DNA from: Isoetes taiwanensis
Lineage: Eukaryota > Streptophyta > Lycopodiopsida > Isoetales > Isoetaceae
Length of the DNA: 64,000 bases
Direction of reading: 5' to 3'
Assembly (NCBI GenBank): GCA_021234155.1
Contig: JAJEKV010000001.1
Span: 36,318,826-36,382,825, forward strand
Made by a program: the position numbers and the translations under genes. Of this stretch, positions 22,708 through 35,321 are shown piece by piece. Below the pieces are notes generated by a model that was given only the letters and a program-made list of their open reading frames with translations, was not told the DNA's origin and searched no databases. The number at the start of each line of letters is the position of its first letter. Positions within the stretch are counted from its first letter, which is position 1.

Positions 22708-23710
22708 GTAACGTTGAAAAAAAAAACCATAAACCCACATAATGTAATGACAAAAGATGTGGCTACAATGTAACACAGTCATCCCACATTGCCACCTTAT
22801 ATAAGACCACGGAAATAAGACCATGGTCATCCCACATGATCACCTTATATAAGACCACGGTCACCTTATATAAGACTGCGATCACGGCGAAGCAGGAGAA
22901 GATGGCGAAGATGGCGAAGCAGGATCTTGTAAAAATTGTATGTTTATTATGACAATGCTCCTTTCATACCATATGTCCAATAGAGACCATAGGAAATGTC
23001 ATGTCATTTTTCTGGGTACTTCATTTTTCATCTCAGAAGGAGACCATAGGAATTTCATGTCATGTCATTTTTTTGGCGATACGAAATGTCATATTATGCC
23101 AGGAATATTCCGTTCACCATAAACCCACATAATATAGTGACAAAAGACTTGGCTAATATATTGATCCACAACGTAACACGGCCAAACAATGCCAGGAATA
23201 TGTCGTTCCTCGATGGCTCACAGGTAAGGTAACGTTAAAAAAAAAACATTAACCCACATAATATAATGACAAAAGACGTGGCTATACTGTAACACGGTCA
23301 TTCCACACGGTCACCTTATATAAGCATGGTCATGGTGAAGCAGGAGAAGATGGCGAAGCTGAGCCTTGCCGCAACGGAGTGATATTTCAGAGAACCTTAA
23401 GACAAGAGACAAGCTCTTTGCATCCAGAAAATTGCAGATGGGTAAAAGCTTTGTACAATATAGCAAGGGTCTCTCTTTGAAGCGTCAGCACAAATAAGGT
23501 GCTCCAAAGATAAAAATCCCCAAACGCATTGAAACCCAGTCCCTGTGTTTCGGACCTAATTGTGAGGAAAAAGAAAGAAGAGATCCGAGCACCCTAAATG
23601 AAAAAAACCCTAAAACACAGAGAGACTTACTCTGTACTAGCCATAACATACCACAAGAATAAATGGGCATTCACAAGGCATATAAAAAGCTCAATTTCAA
23701 AATTTCTGAT

Positions 23711-23798
23711 GTTCTTCTGGATTAGAACAACACGGAGAATATTAGCATGGCTCCCGCGCAAGAATGACACGTATAAATCAATAAATGGTCCAAATTTT
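23711..23798 (+). pseudogene. U6: U6 snRNA-like copy 3, internally deleted
   Basis: Retains ACGGAGA, TTAGCATGGCTCCCGCGCA, ATGACACG and AAATGGTCCAAATTTTTTT, but has lost the ACATCCGATAAAATTG segment. The upstream USE is damaged (TCTCC missing), while TATAAAAAG at 23691 is kept. A run of seven T would terminate polymerase III. Confidence 0.8.
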
Positions 23799-24540
23799 TT
23801 TCCCACGGCTCCGATTGTTCCTTTGCTAAAATTCGATGCTTTTTTTGGCAAAGGGCAATGTCTCGTTCATAGCATGCCCACCATTTTTCAATTGTTCTTT
23901 GGCTTCCCACCCTTTATACCTTTTGACTGACACCAAGCTAACAACAAAAAGTGAGGAAGATAGAAGTTGTAGTTAGCATGGCCATGCATCCGTATGCCAT
24001 TTTCATTTCTTTCTATTCTTTGATAAAAGATAGAAAACAGACCTAGTTTTGTCTCTTTTAAACAAGTCGCTTTTGCAACAAAGGGTTGCCCTCTATACCA
24101 AAGTGTTGAAACCAAATAAAGCTATAATGCTGGGGGTTCTTACTGTTGTTACTATCATGATTTATGGGTACGTTCAAAATGCGCAAGCGTTCATTGCAGT
24201 ATAATGTTCTGGAAATGTCCAAGAGTTGCCGTATAATGTTCTGAAAACATCCAAGAGAAAGCTATAGTTCATGAGGAAATTATTTTTTCTAGTAAATTAA
24301 GAGCACATAGCACCATAGGCAAATCAATAAAAAAGTTGTCAAAACTAGAGGCCTGTATTCTTATTGTAGTGTATCTCACAAAGTCTCATAAAATTGTGTC
24401 ATTGAGCCTTCCAAGTAAAACGAATGCTTAGGGTGAATCCCCATTACGAAAAAACCTAGTTTCTAGATCTTTGTCACAGGCCTCCAGATCAAGATCATTT
24501 TCATTGAAAGTAGGCACTTTGAGCTCTCGAATGGATCTGC

Positions 24541-25551
24541 AAAAAAAATGACTACGAATGGATTTACAATGACTTCACAAAAAAAAAAACCCGGACATAA
24601 CTAGTTTGGACAACAATCCTACTAGCACATCAAACTATTTCGGTCAATCCCTCCATAGCATTATCATTCCATCCTATGACCAAGTAGATCATAGTCTGGT
24701 GCATCAATCCATGGATAACAGGTTCTTAAACTATTAACATTTTGCAAACCATAAATCATATGAAGGCCATATACTTTCCACATTATGTGGGACTGTTTAT
24801 GTATACAACTTCCTTTTCGTTTTTAAACAAAGACAAATAGAAAAAGATACGTTTGCATGTCCGATGAATCTAGAAGTGATAGTTATTCCATGGACATTCA
24901 TACCCATTTCTAGAGACTTAAACACATCTATACCTGTAGGATATTTAATACACTTGTAAACTGATTCTTGTATTTGATTTATCATTTGAAAAAAAGGGGA
25001 AACCTTGCAGTCTTCTCATAAACATCCGATCATAAAATATATTAAGGATGGCCAACATACCTGCAAGCTGTACAAGCTTTAATGTATATATGTTCTACAT
25101 TTCCATTCACTAGTGCTACAGCACGCCCAATTGTATAACAAAAAATATTCCAGGCTTTACCATATGTGCAAATACCCTTTGCCATGGTTTTTGTCAGAAA
25201 TATGTCCAAAATTTGAGTATATTATCATTGCTGAATCAGCTCATCTTTTAGTGTAGTTATCTTAGACCAGTACATCCGTTTCGACCCACCAAACACCATA
25301 ACAGCAAAGAAGATACATTAGGAGAAGAATCACCACGTACCTGCAGATTTACAATGACTTCACAAAAAAAAAAAAAAAATGCCTGGATCTGCAGCTCCTT
25401 ATGTTACCAAATGGGTTTTGGTATCACGATATGCTCCATTGTGTGGGACAACAACAATTGCTTATATCATGGGGCTATCATGAGCAAGGTACACAGGTCA
25501 ATGCTCAATTTCGAATTTTTCAGCAAGGCTTCCACCACATTTGCAGGAGGT
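24541..25551. other. Non-coding, bounded by a direct repeat
   Basis: ATTTACAATGACTTCAC followed by an A run occurs at about 24562 and 25348. The stretch between has no recognised gene. The direct repeat with poly(A) hints at retroposition, but the geometry is not clean. Confidence 0.4.
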
Positions 25552-26844
25552 TTACAGGTATGCATATGGTGGCATATGGTGGGCTACTTCTTTAAGGATA
25601 GGCACAAGAGCTATGACATGAGTTTTGGAGGTCGTGTGAGAGGCAGAATCAAAGAAGGTTACCTTCTTGGGAGAAGCAACCCTGCGTGTTGAACCCATTT
25701 GACCTCGTGTTTGGACAACGAGTTTCTCTTCCTTTTCTCCACATTGTTCTTCATCAGTGGCTTCCACGAGAAAGGCATGGTTAGGAGCTTCCGAGGTGGC
25801 TGATGTATTCCACTTTCCCATTTTCAACATGTACTCTTTAACAAGACAGCTATCCTCTTTATGTTCAATTTCTTTGTAAAAGTTGCACACAGGGCCCAAA
25901 ATGTCCCTTTTGTTACATTTGGGGCAAAGCACCTACTCTCCAGATGATTGTGTTTCAAGCAATAAATGCAAGTGGCCCTGAGTATACTGGTCTGCCATGT
26001 ATTGATATATATGTTGGACTGAACCTTCAATACTTTAGACATCTGTTTCGAAAACTTCACCAAAGTTTGCATGGTGGATTCTAACTCACTGGTTGCTTTG
26101 GCCACCTCGGCGGCTACTTCTTCTTTCAAGGAGGATTTCTTTTCTTTGACAATGGTATAGCATGCTTCTGGTTCCTTCTCCCAATCGGGGAGGTACTAGT
26201 CATGCATGTACAAAGAATCATCAGCTACAGTCAGCAACTACTTTGATATCTCTACTGCTTTAGCTAGGGCTTTATGAATAGAATCCAATGAACCTATATC
26301 ATGTAGCTTACCCATTTTCCTGTATAGCTTGTGATGTGGGTTCAATCCACATATAAAGAACTCCACCAGATGGATGGTTAGTATATCAATCTTTTTATAC
26401 TTACACTTCAGCTGATAAGTATTAAACCTTTCAATAAAAGCAGGAATACTTTCACCTTTTTTCAAAACCAACGTATCCCATTGAAACTGCAGTGTCGAAT
26501 CTTTCCATGAAATTGGCCTTGATTATTTCCTAAATTGTCATACCATAGCATTCTTGGTACTGGAACCAACTTTTGGCTTCACTTCTCATAGCCAAATCAA
26601 AGACAATAAATTTACTCCCCTTTCTTTTCCATCTTTCTGCATAATACTCCTCAAATTGGATGAGGTATCCATGTGGATTCGTGGTTGCATCATATGTAGG
26701 CATTGTCACTGGTAGGTTTACCTCAATTTGATAGGGAGATACTGCTGAGACAATGTGTTCATCAGTCTGGCTATTACTTCCTTGCTCCATTATCCCTTCT
26801 TCAGCATTAATTCTTTTTGGAGGCATTACTACAGTGAATAACAA
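25552..26844 (-). pseudogene. Retrotransposon gag, decayed
   Basis: Three overlapping frames read in order on the minus strand. First comes a start near MPPKRINAEEG, leading into a gag core (LIQFEEYYAERW, MRSEAKSWFQYQE). Next is a helical segment with SIPAFIERFNTYQLKC and FICGLNPHHKLYR. Then follow CIYCLKHNHLESRC, a perfect CX2CX4HX4C zinc knuckle, and a second, damaged knuckle. Gag binds and packages element RNA. Frameshifts separate the pieces, and no protease or polymerase follows, so this is a gag-only remnant. LTRs were not found. Confidence 0.75.
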
Positions 26845-27431
26845 GAAAATAGAAAAATCTCCGTAAGACCTTCAAAAAGATGTTGCACACAAATTGGACA
26901 CTGTGCAACAACCCTTAGAGATCCCAAGAGATCAGGACCTCCAGATTGGTTGCATCAATCACTCCCCAGATATGATTTTTTTCCTAACATAAATATCCTT
27001 GTTGTTGTCTATCAAATGGATACGGCAATGAGAAAGAACATAATCATGCTAAATATTATCAGAAGTTGTAGGATCAATAGAGAACATCAATTCAAGAATG
27101 AAGGTTTTTCTGGTCGCTCAAGAGTATTATACCCCATCAGAATATCAAGATGGAGCGCCCATTCTTCACGTTTGTTTTTCCTTTTTTATTTTGCCTTCAC
27201 CCATTTCGGAATCTCCTGCAACGGATCTTTTTCCTCCACTAGAGTAGAGCCAAATGCCATAAAAGCCATTGTAGAGCCATAAATTTCTCTGTTAGCAACC
27301 ATTTCCACTTCAAATCTGCACCTGCTCAACAGCTCCACTGGATTTGACCTAATCTTGCAAGTCATGAGAATAAACCCTAAAAGTCTTATATGATATAATC
27401 ATTATTTTTATCAAATGGTAAATGTCAATAA

Positions 27432-27435
<4 letters not shown>
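26845..27435. other. Non-coding, includes an R1 fragment
   Basis: From about 27290 to 27435 the sequence matches the R1 blocks AAATCTGCACCTGCTCAACA, GACCTAATCTTGCA and TTATATGATATAATCATTAT. It is then cut by the poly(T) start of the next insertion. The rest has no recognised content. Confidence 0.55.
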
Positions 27436-27462
<27 letters not shown>

Positions 27463-28650
27463 GGAGGGAAAGGAAGGATTTTATTGATCATAAATTAGAA
27501 ACATACAAAATGGGGCTCAGAGCCCAAATAGCAAATAGCAAATATCTGTAACATAAAAACCGAGCCAAAAACTGTAATCATATCTTGTCTGCTGAAGGAA
27601 CACCGTTACAACCAAATTCCACTTGTAGGATCAGAATTCTATGAAGGAGGGGAAGTATGGAGCGGGAGAGAAGATAAGTTCAGTAAGGAAGCCAGAATTG
27701 CAGGCAAATCAGGGAAAGAGTGGGTAGCAGAGATGGGCATGGCAAAAGAAGGGGGGGCAATCCAATTAATTTCATCCCAAGATGGGGTAAGCAACAGCAA
27801 TTCATCAATGGGGACCTGAATTATATCCAATAGTACTCCAGCAGCAGCTTCGCATCTACCTTTGTGGTAGTAATACATTGATCTCAAACAGGAAAACTGA
27901 TTCTCTGTAAGTAGGCGGTTGTGAGCACCAATAAATTTATGCAAAATGTGTGCATTGTACGCTTCTTTCAGTAAGAATTTGAGCCGAAAGGTCGCTCTTA
28001 GAGCTTGTCTGGGGGTCCCCGAGTGATGAACAGGGACATCATCCGGCAGAATGGTCCCCTTGAAGACCTGCACAACACTGTTCAAAAATGCTGCAGTCCA
28101 CAAAAGAGTTCGGGTCAATGAGGGAATCAAAGCAGACAACAAAGAAATTAGACTTGAAGGATCCCCAAAGCAGCCAATCAGAATCATATTTTTCTCGTTT
28201 TACAGCCTTGTGAGCCATAGCACATCTAGTGAGCTCAAATTGGAAGTTGAGCTTCATCCAGTTAAGATCACACTTCTTATTTGCCAGAGCCACATTATTT
28301 CTATGCTTTCAGACAATCCATAGAGCGGATGGTTGAGTTAACTTTGGAATCCTGAGGTTGAAAGAATTGAGCAATATTGGAAATGGAGTCTATATCTGGG
28401 ATTCTCAATTTGGAGCCAATTTGGGACAGCCAACCCCAGAAGTCCTTAATTCTCGGGCACGTGAAGATATATGGCTACCACAAAGAGAGCAGAGAGGGCT
28501 ATGAACATTCTTGAACTGCCTCTTGATCATATTAGTGTTGCATAAAAGAGCATTGTGAAGGACGAGCCAGACAAAGACTTTAATTTTGGGGCAGGAGTAA
28601 GATTGCCAATTCGAGAAGATAGTTTTCTTGAAATTTTTTAAGGAGAGGCC
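27436..28650 (-). mobile_element. 5'-truncated L1-type LINE, 3' end with poly(A)
   Basis: The T run at the left is the poly(A) tail on the minus strand, preceded by AATAAAATCCTTCC. Further in, the minus-strand translation contains the zf-RVT region of plant L1 elements: CPKIKVFVWLVLHNALL, then HSPLCSLCG (zinc-ligand CxxC) and CPRIKDFWGWLSQIGSKL, followed by a WLLWG region and a 182-residue terminal frame. The reverse transcriptase and endonuclease are absent, as expected for 5' truncation. The element landed in an R1 fragment. Confidence 0.78.
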
Positions 28651-29055
28651 TTTAACTTTGAAATATGTGTCATATTCTGGAAATGTAAACTACTACTGCA
28701 CCATGGTGACACCTCCATGGCCATGGATTTTACATGAGGTGTTTCGACATACCAGAACTTCTCAACCACTAAATATGCATTCAACTGAGCTGTGCCATAA
28801 TAACTCCCCCATGGCCTTGTGAATCCAAAAAATTCAACAAGAGGTGCTCCTACTCACCAGGTCCTGAACCGCATTTAGCAGACTGCAACTTCAAACTGCC
28901 AAATGGCAAACCTATGAAATGCCCAAAACAATTATGAAATGTGACTATATTCAAAACAATAAAAATGTTGCCACCTAAGTGGCAACACTCCCTTCTCCTG
29001 CAAATATTTTACCAAGATGCTCAATGAAACACCACAGATCTTTGTATAGAATGTC
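28651..29055. other. Non-coding, no recognised gene
   Basis: Short frames only. A small palindrome GTTGCCACCTAAGTGGCAAC lies at about 28967. Confidence 0.4.
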
Positions 29056-29058
29056 AAA

Positions 29059-29432
29059 TTCTGTCACACATTCATCTTGGTTCCGGTTGGCTCCTATGGT
29101 CGATATGGGAGCGGCGCAGACACCACATCTTTCAGGGCATTTATTCATCTGCACACAGTGTTATTACAGTGGCCCAGAAAAAGATATTGACAGCCTACGA
29201 GTGTTCTTCCCTTGACTCAGAACTGGTGGAATGCAACTGGATTTAGTATCTTCGAATTGATTCTTATCATTAGTCTCCTATTCTGGAGTAAGTATATTGT
29301 GCTCCAGGCTCGTGCTCCTGTGGCATTTCTGTGTGATTACACAGTTAGATGAGACATGTAAATTTTGTACTTTTTCTCTGATTAATAAACTTTTTGGCTT
29401 TCGTCCTTCAAAAAAAATTTCTGTCACACATT
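29059..29432 (+). mobile_element. LINE-like retroposed insertion with poly(A) and 14-bp TSD
   Basis: TTCTGTCACACATT is duplicated at 29059-29072 and 29419-29432. Between the copies lie about 346 bp ending AATAAACTTTTTGGC, then GTCCTTC and an A run, the same tail as the insertions at 14.1 kb and 27.4 kb. No zinc-knuckle or RT motif remains. It is either a 3' fragment of that LINE or a processed transcript mobilised by it. Confidence 0.75.
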
Positions 29433-29948
29433 TTTTCTATAAATGGTAGCCCCTGCAAAACCTCTCCGACTCTATCTAAACCCGTTCAGCAAGGCCATCT
29501 GAACAGACTCGACTCCTAAAGTAATTCTGCTGATCCAGGCAAAAAAACTGCAATTAACATTGCGTGAATCGAACTCCAAATCAACTGTATCAAAATGTCC
29601 AGGAAAAAAATATTTAGCAGAGATCATCTTCTTCAAATAAAACTCCAATCACAATTCTCCTGATTAGCCTCTCATGGATAGGCGGCTTCTTCATGTCAGG
29701 CTTCTCCATTCACAACAGGTTTGCGGATTCTTCTACATGCCTTCTAATGAATCAACCTGTATAAGACAACGCTCTTCGAACGATTTGGTTTCGCCTCTTT
29801 GTGTCATGACCCACCAATTTGAAGATCCAAGATCCACCTTCTGTATCAAATCCAGTTGGAATACTCTTCACATAATCCCTCTATATCTGCCTTTTTCCTA
29901 ATGCATTTTTCATGCATAGCCCTTTTTTCATTTTTAATATCCACAGAT
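29433..29948. other. Non-coding, no recognised gene
   Basis: Short frames only, with no recognisable motif. Confidence 0.4.
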
Positions 29949-30128
29949 TATTACTGCTAAGGTTTTTCCCTCGAAAACCCTTTGGGGCGGGGGTTTTTTA
30001 ATCCTGTCAGTAATATGCTTGCTGCTCTCTTTTTGTTTGCCATAGGCCAATTGGTCTTCGTGGATGCTAAAAAACCTATTCTATTCTATTCTATTCTATT
30101 CTATTCTATTGTATTCTATTCTATTCTA
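29949..30128 (+). mobile_element. LINE 3' UTR fragment with (TATTC)n tail
   Basis: Matches the 3' UTR of the fragment at 17.3 kb: ATTACTGC-AAGGTTTTTCCC, GGGTTTTTTAATCCT and AATTGGTCTTCGTGGATG, followed by about ten TTCTA units. Only the 3' UTR was copied. Confidence 0.75.
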
Positions 30129-30384
30129 TCTTGCTGCCATGGCACCATAAACTATAGCATTTAAACTATTGAATGCTGGATGCTGATTTTTCAACATCTT
30201 GCCCTTGTAGCTCATCTGATGAGCATAATTATCCTCCCTGATCTAGAAAAAATTCTAAACCTTTTTACAGGTTAGTCCGTTAAATCTGCAGCTTCCTCTA
30301 TGCACCTAGATCTCACAACTAATCAAACTTGCACATGCCAGATTTTGCAAAACATAGAAATTAGTTAGTCAATTTAGATAACAA
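30129..30384. other. Non-coding spacer
   Basis: Nothing recognised. Confidence 0.4.
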
Positions 30385-31563
30385 AAAACAGGAGAATTTT
30401 TTTTTCCACATGAACACAATCTAATCCAAGGTGATGCGAATTAGAAAGCAAAAGCCTGATAATAGAGTAAGCCTGGCTATTTGGATTTGCTTGGATTTGA
30501 AGGGGCCATTGCTTGGTCAGATTAATTAGGCTGAAGAACAGGAGAAAGAAAATGGAAGCAAAATATATATGTCCGTAATATGTTTCTATTTTGCTCTTTT
30601 ATAATAGCATGTCTTTTAAATTTGTTTACTGCATAAGTCAAATATTCGAATATATGCACTTCATTTTCCTATTTCTGTAGAATCTTTAAGAAATCTGATA
30701 GGAAATTGTTATACCAAGGCCTAGACTAAGAATGGTGACACGATCTTCTCAGGCATTGCCAAATATATCTCGGTCCACAATGAATGACGATTTGAACCAT
30801 AATGGAAGAGAATATGGCTCTTTAAAATCCATGGCTATTCCGATGAAATACATAGCTAGCGAGATTTTCACAGTTGGAAGGGCTATTAGTGGGCTATGTA
30901 TTTCTATCCTGATGGAAAAGAGACCGAAGACTCTTTATGTGTATCTGCATTCAACACACTTTTAAGCGAGGGCACAGACGTGAGGGCTTTATTTGAATCA
31001 ACCCTTTTAGATCAGACTGGGAAGGAAAGGCATAAGGTGCATAGCCATCTTAGTAGTTCTCTTGAAGCAGGGCCTCCAACGCTGCAGCATGATGGTAGTA
31101 TGTGATATGTCTTGTATAAATGCATGAGTTTGAGACCATGGACTTGTAAAAATTGTATGTTTATTATGGCAACGCTCTTTTTAGACCATATGTCCATTAG
31201 AGACCATAGGAAACGTCGTCATTTTTTTGGGCAAAATGTTAATAGTACAATGCTAGGAATATTCCATTCACCATAAACCCACATAATGTAATGACAAAAG
31301 ACCTGGCTAATACTGATATTGATCCACAACGTAACACAGTCATCCACACCAATTCTTGCAGGGCCATAAATTTTTCTATTAGCAACCACTTCTGCTTCAA
31401 ATCTGCACCTCCTGAACAGCTCCACTAGATTTGACCTAATCTTGCAGGTCATGAGAATAAACACTAAAAGTCTTATATGATATAATCATTATTTTTATCA
31501 AATAGTAAACGTCAATAAAAACTTATTTGCATGTTTGAGGAGCTTATTGGCAAAGATGGACGA

Positions 31564-31616
31564 TTGGGTTTCTGTTAAGGCCATTGTAGCCTAGAGGTTC
31601 GAATCCTCCGACCCAA
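31564..31616 (+). ncRNA. tRNA-like fold lacking a D arm (R1-borne)
   Basis: TTGGGTT at the 5' end can pair with GACCCAA at the 3' end (7 bp with one G-T). A T arm AGAGG-TTCGAAT-CCTCC has the invariant TTCGAAT loop, which is also a polymerase III B box. A middle stem-loop AGGC-CATTGTA-GCCT is possible, but there is no room for a D arm and no U33, so it is not a normal nuclear tRNA. It looks like the reduced tRNA-derived head of a SINE-like repeat. Confidence 0.4.
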
Positions 31617-32799
31617 AGAGGAAGTTTTCTTTCCTTCCTTATTTGTTTTTTTTTTTTTTTTTTTTTTTTTTCTGTGTCTCTGACTTATCATTCTGGCCCA
31701 GCAAAAAACAGAAGAATTTTTTTCCACATTAACACAATCTAACCCGAGGTGATGCGAATTAGAAAGCAGAAGCCTGATAATAGAGCAAGCCTGGCTGTTT
31801 GGATTTGCTTGGATTCGAAGGGGCCATTGCTTGATCAGATTAATTAGTCCGAAGAACAGGAGAAAGAAAATGGAAGCAAAATATACATGTCTGTAATATG
31901 TTTCTATGCTGCTCTTTTATGATAGCACGTCTTTTAAATTTATTTACTGCATAAGTCAAATATTCGAATATATGTGCTTCATTTTCCTATTTCTGTAGAA
32001 TCTTTAAGAAATCTTATAGGAAATTGTTATATCAAGGCCTAGGTGACACGATCTTCTCAGACATTGCCAAATATATCTGGGTCCACAATGAATGATGATT
32101 TGGACAATGTGGCTCTTTAAAATCCATGGCTATTCGGGGGAAGTACATAGCTAGCGAGATTTTCACAGTCTTTATGTGTATCCGCGTTCAACACACTGAA
32201 GCGAGGGCACAGACATGAGGGCGTTATTTGAATCAACCCTTTTGGATCAGACTGGGAAATGAAGGTATAAGGTGCATAGCCATTTCAGTAGTTCTCTTGA
32301 AGTAGGCCCTCTAATGCTATAGCATGACGGCAGTATGTGATACGTCTTGTACAAATGCATGAGTTTGAGACCATGGTGTTGTAAAAATTGTATGTTTATT
32401 ATGGCAATACTGTTTTCAGACCATATGTCCATTAGAAACCATAGGAAATGTCGTCATTTTTTGGGACAAAATGTTAATAGTACAATGCTAGGAATATTCA
32501 ATTCACCATAAACCCACATAATCTAATGACAAAAGACTTGGCTAATATTGATATTGATCCACAACGTAACACGGTCATCCCACACCAATTCTTGTAGAGC
32601 CATAAATTTTTCTGTTAACAACCACTTCCGCTTCAAATCTGCACCCGTTGAACAGCTCCACCGGATTTGACATAATCTTCCAGGTCATGAGAATAAACCC
32701 TAAAAGTCTTATATGATATAATCATTATTTTTATCAAATAGTAAACATCAATAAAAACTTATTTGCATGTTTGAGGAGCTTATTGGCAAAGATGGACGA

Positions 32800-32852
32800 T
32801 TGGGTTTCTGGTGAGGCCATTGTAGCCTAGAGGTTCGAATCCTCCGACCCAA
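32800..32852 (+). ncRNA. tRNA-like fold lacking a D arm, second intact copy
   Basis: Same 53-base segment as at 31.6 kb, with both acceptor strands and T arm intact; the CTGGTGAGG variant replaces CTGTTAAGG. A further copy near 52.2 kb has lost the acceptor pairing (CCAATTCAA in place of CCGACCCAA). Confidence 0.4.
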
Positions 32853-33436
32853 AGAGGAAGTTTTCTTTCCTTCCTTATTTGTTTTTTTGTTTCTGTGTCT
32901 CTGTCTTATCATTCTGGCCCAGCGGTTTTAGTGCCTTAACGGTAGCAACAGAAATGATTTGGGATTCCACTCCCCGCACTTTAAAATCCATGGAATTCTG
33001 GGGAAAAACATAGTTAGCGAGATGAGTGGGCTATATATTTCTATCCTGATGGAAAAAAGACCGAAGACTCTTTATCTATATCTGCGTTCAATACACTTTG
33101 AAGCGAGGGCACAGATATGAGGGCTTTATTTTAATCAACCCTTTTAGATCAGACTGGAAAGGGAAGGCATAAGGTGCATAGCCATTTCAGTAGTTCTCTT
33201 GAAGCAGGGCCTCCAATGCAGCATGACGGCAGTATCTGACATGTCTTGTATAAATGCATGCGTTTGAAACAGTCTTGTAAAAATTGTATGTTTATTATGG
33301 TAATGCTCTTTTCAGACCATATGTCCATTAGAGAACTTGATATCATTAGATATTTCGCGACAGGCACAGGAACAAGAGATGAAGAGACTTTGTCAGACCA
33401 TTATCCACTTTATGTCACTTTGGATTGGAGGCACTC

Positions 33437-35107
33437 TGTGACGTTCCAGGACAGTATACGGTCCCAGGACGTATACTGTACTGCCTCGTCACGCGTACAC
33501 GCCATCCCGACTGACGTGTACGCCGACATATAGCCAAGTGGGTAGCCCTAGGGGGCAACTTGCTAGAAATGTACATTGGCATTAATGGGCAAATCTCTCA
33601 ATGTACACATTAATGTGGGCACACATTTCCATATGGACACCTTATGCCAAGTGGGCCATACCCATAGGTGCAATTAATGTGCACATTTTCCAATGTGCAC
33701 CTTCATTAATGTGCACACATTTCCATGTGGGCACATTTTGCCACCTAGCCATTAATGGCAAGTGGGCCCATTCCCAATTATCCCACATGCCTAAAGGGGA
33801 TAATTGGAAACCCTAGCCAACCCCTTGTCTATTAAAGGAGAGAAACCCTAAATTGCCCAATTTTCGTTTCTAGGGTTTTAGAACTCTGTTTTGGCTGCCT
33901 CAACAGCCAAAATCGCATCCCAGACCCTGCCTGAGAGAGTTGCATCATTCGTTTCCCTTGATTCGAAAGCCAAGCCAAAGGATGGTCGAGCTCAGGTCAG
34001 GAGGAGCCACTCAAGGATCAGGTATTTGGCCAACTAGATAGTCTAAACCCTATTTCAGTTATAGAATCAGTAGGTTTAGCCTATTAAATTGGCCATAATG
34101 ACCTTCTAGATCCCTAGATACCAGACCTCTAACTAAAGAACCTAACTCTATGATATAGATTAGATCTTGTTCTTTAGTTCTCTTATGATGTATGTGGATG
34201 ATGTATCTCTATGAACTCCTTGTATTGGGAAGGGGGGTAGAGACCTAAAGCTTGGTAGTAGATGCTCCTAGATTAGCCTCTCTAGCACACAATAGATTCG
34301 CCTTTGTGTACAAGAGCCACACCGGGTTGTGGGTGAAGGGGCGGGACCGGGCCGAGAAGGAGGTTCTGTCCCGACTCTTGAACGATCCCTCGGTGTGTAA
34401 AGCCTACCGGGGATCATTGTGACTAGGTCTCGATGGCTCGCCCGCGCGTGTGGGCAAGGCATGGGCTCGACACCCGTGAAGTGGTGTTCACTTTCCAGTG
34501 GGTTCAGTCGAATAAGGGCAGTGGCCCTCTAGTCACCTTGAGTCAGCAGGTAGATCTCTGGAGGGAGCGATCCCTACCTGCCCCATCGGAACTGGGAGGA
34601 TGAACCCAGGAATAGCCCTTTCGGCTATGCATCCGGCGGGCTACAGTCGGGTCCCAACACTTTTCAACCTACTCTGCAAAGTGTGCATGTGGAGGGGCGG
34701 ATGGAGTGGACAACCCTATGCCATGTTCTTATGCCGCCCAAATCCATTGCCATGAATTGCATGCGCAATGATCTCTCGGAGACCCAAGCCGTCAGTCATT
34801 CCCTTGAGTCTGAGCCTTGGGTAGAACTCCCCATATGTATTGTGCTCACCTTGTTTATGCAGATGTGATGGACCACCCTTCGAGGTGGCTATGTGCTTAT
34901 GTTATATACTGACATGTATGTTTACGCTTCCGCAGCTAGGTAGACCCTGAGGGAGATGGGGTAAATGACCCCTTCACTCTTCCCACTGGAACCCGCCACG
35001 CGTTTGCGGTGTTAGGTGGGGGCCCTATATCGGCATGGAGCTGGTATGGGGATGAACTCTGTTTTGTGTACGGTGAGTGCACCGTGATACAGTAGGGGGG
35101 CGCCACA
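33437..35107 (+). repeat. 5' LTR of the chromovirus
   Basis: 1671 bp, starting TGTGACGTTC and ending GCGCCACA. It matches the 3' LTR throughout, with scattered substitutions and many 1-3 base indels concentrated in GC-rich parts. A TATA-like CTATTAAAGGAG at about 33828 and a following conserved leader are candidates for the transcription start. The ATTAATGTGCACA-type blocks near the start are short internal repeats. Confidence 0.92.
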
Positions 35108-35110
35108 CGG

Positions 35111-35122
35111 TGGTATCAGAGC
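35111..35122 (+). promoter_or_regulatory. Primer-binding site (tRNA-iMet)
   Basis: TGGTATCAGAGC, the standard plant initiator tRNA-Met primer site, begins three bases after the 5' LTR. It sets the strand of the element. Confidence 0.92.
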
Positions 35123-35321
35123 AATGTTCTTGGTGACCAAGAGCAAAGCACTGACCATGTTCCCAGTAGTACTAACTTGATAGGATCCTTAAACCTCGAA
35201 AAATGGGAATTTTTTTTTTTTTTTTCCTCATTTTTATAGTTTTGCTAAGCTAGTAACAGTCAAAATGAATAAAAACGTAATAAGACTAAAATTGGTGAGC
35301 CAACATCCAAAAGTAGGGGAG

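Larger units (their letters stand above)
21471..24540 (+). repeat. Repeat R1, copy C (interrupted by a TRIM)
   Basis: Begins with the block TTATATGATATAGTCATTAT and a damaged tRNA-like segment, then follows the R1 order through promoter modules (22780-22930), a second module near 23320, a U6-like copy and the GCGCAAGCGTTCATTGCAG block. It ends near the GAGCTCTCGAATGG block. A TRIM with its own target duplication interrupts it. Confidence 0.75.
30385..33334 (+). repeat. R1 short units in tandem, period about 1.2-1.3 kb
   Basis: Blocks such as AAACAGGAGAATTTTTTT, GGTGATGCGAATTAGAAAGC, TAGCTAGCGAGATTTTCAC, TTTTAGATCAGACTGGGAA, GTCCATTAGAGACC and GCCATAAATTTTTCT recur in the same order in successive units (about 30385, 31700 and 32590 on). 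The end of one unit (AACACGGTCATCCCACACC) joins directly to the start of the next. These short units lack the U6 part. The last unit is interrupted by the LINE and chromovirus nest and resumes at 49391. Confidence 0.75.

Noticed and set aside
24562-25380. Direct repeat with poly(A) as a retroposon target duplication
   Set aside because: Both copies carry the A run and the interval lacks a retroposon 3' end, so the geometry does not fit target-primed insertion.
31564-31616. Bona fide nuclear tRNA gene
   Set aside because: No D arm, no U33 and only 53 bases; kept as a tRNA-like fold.
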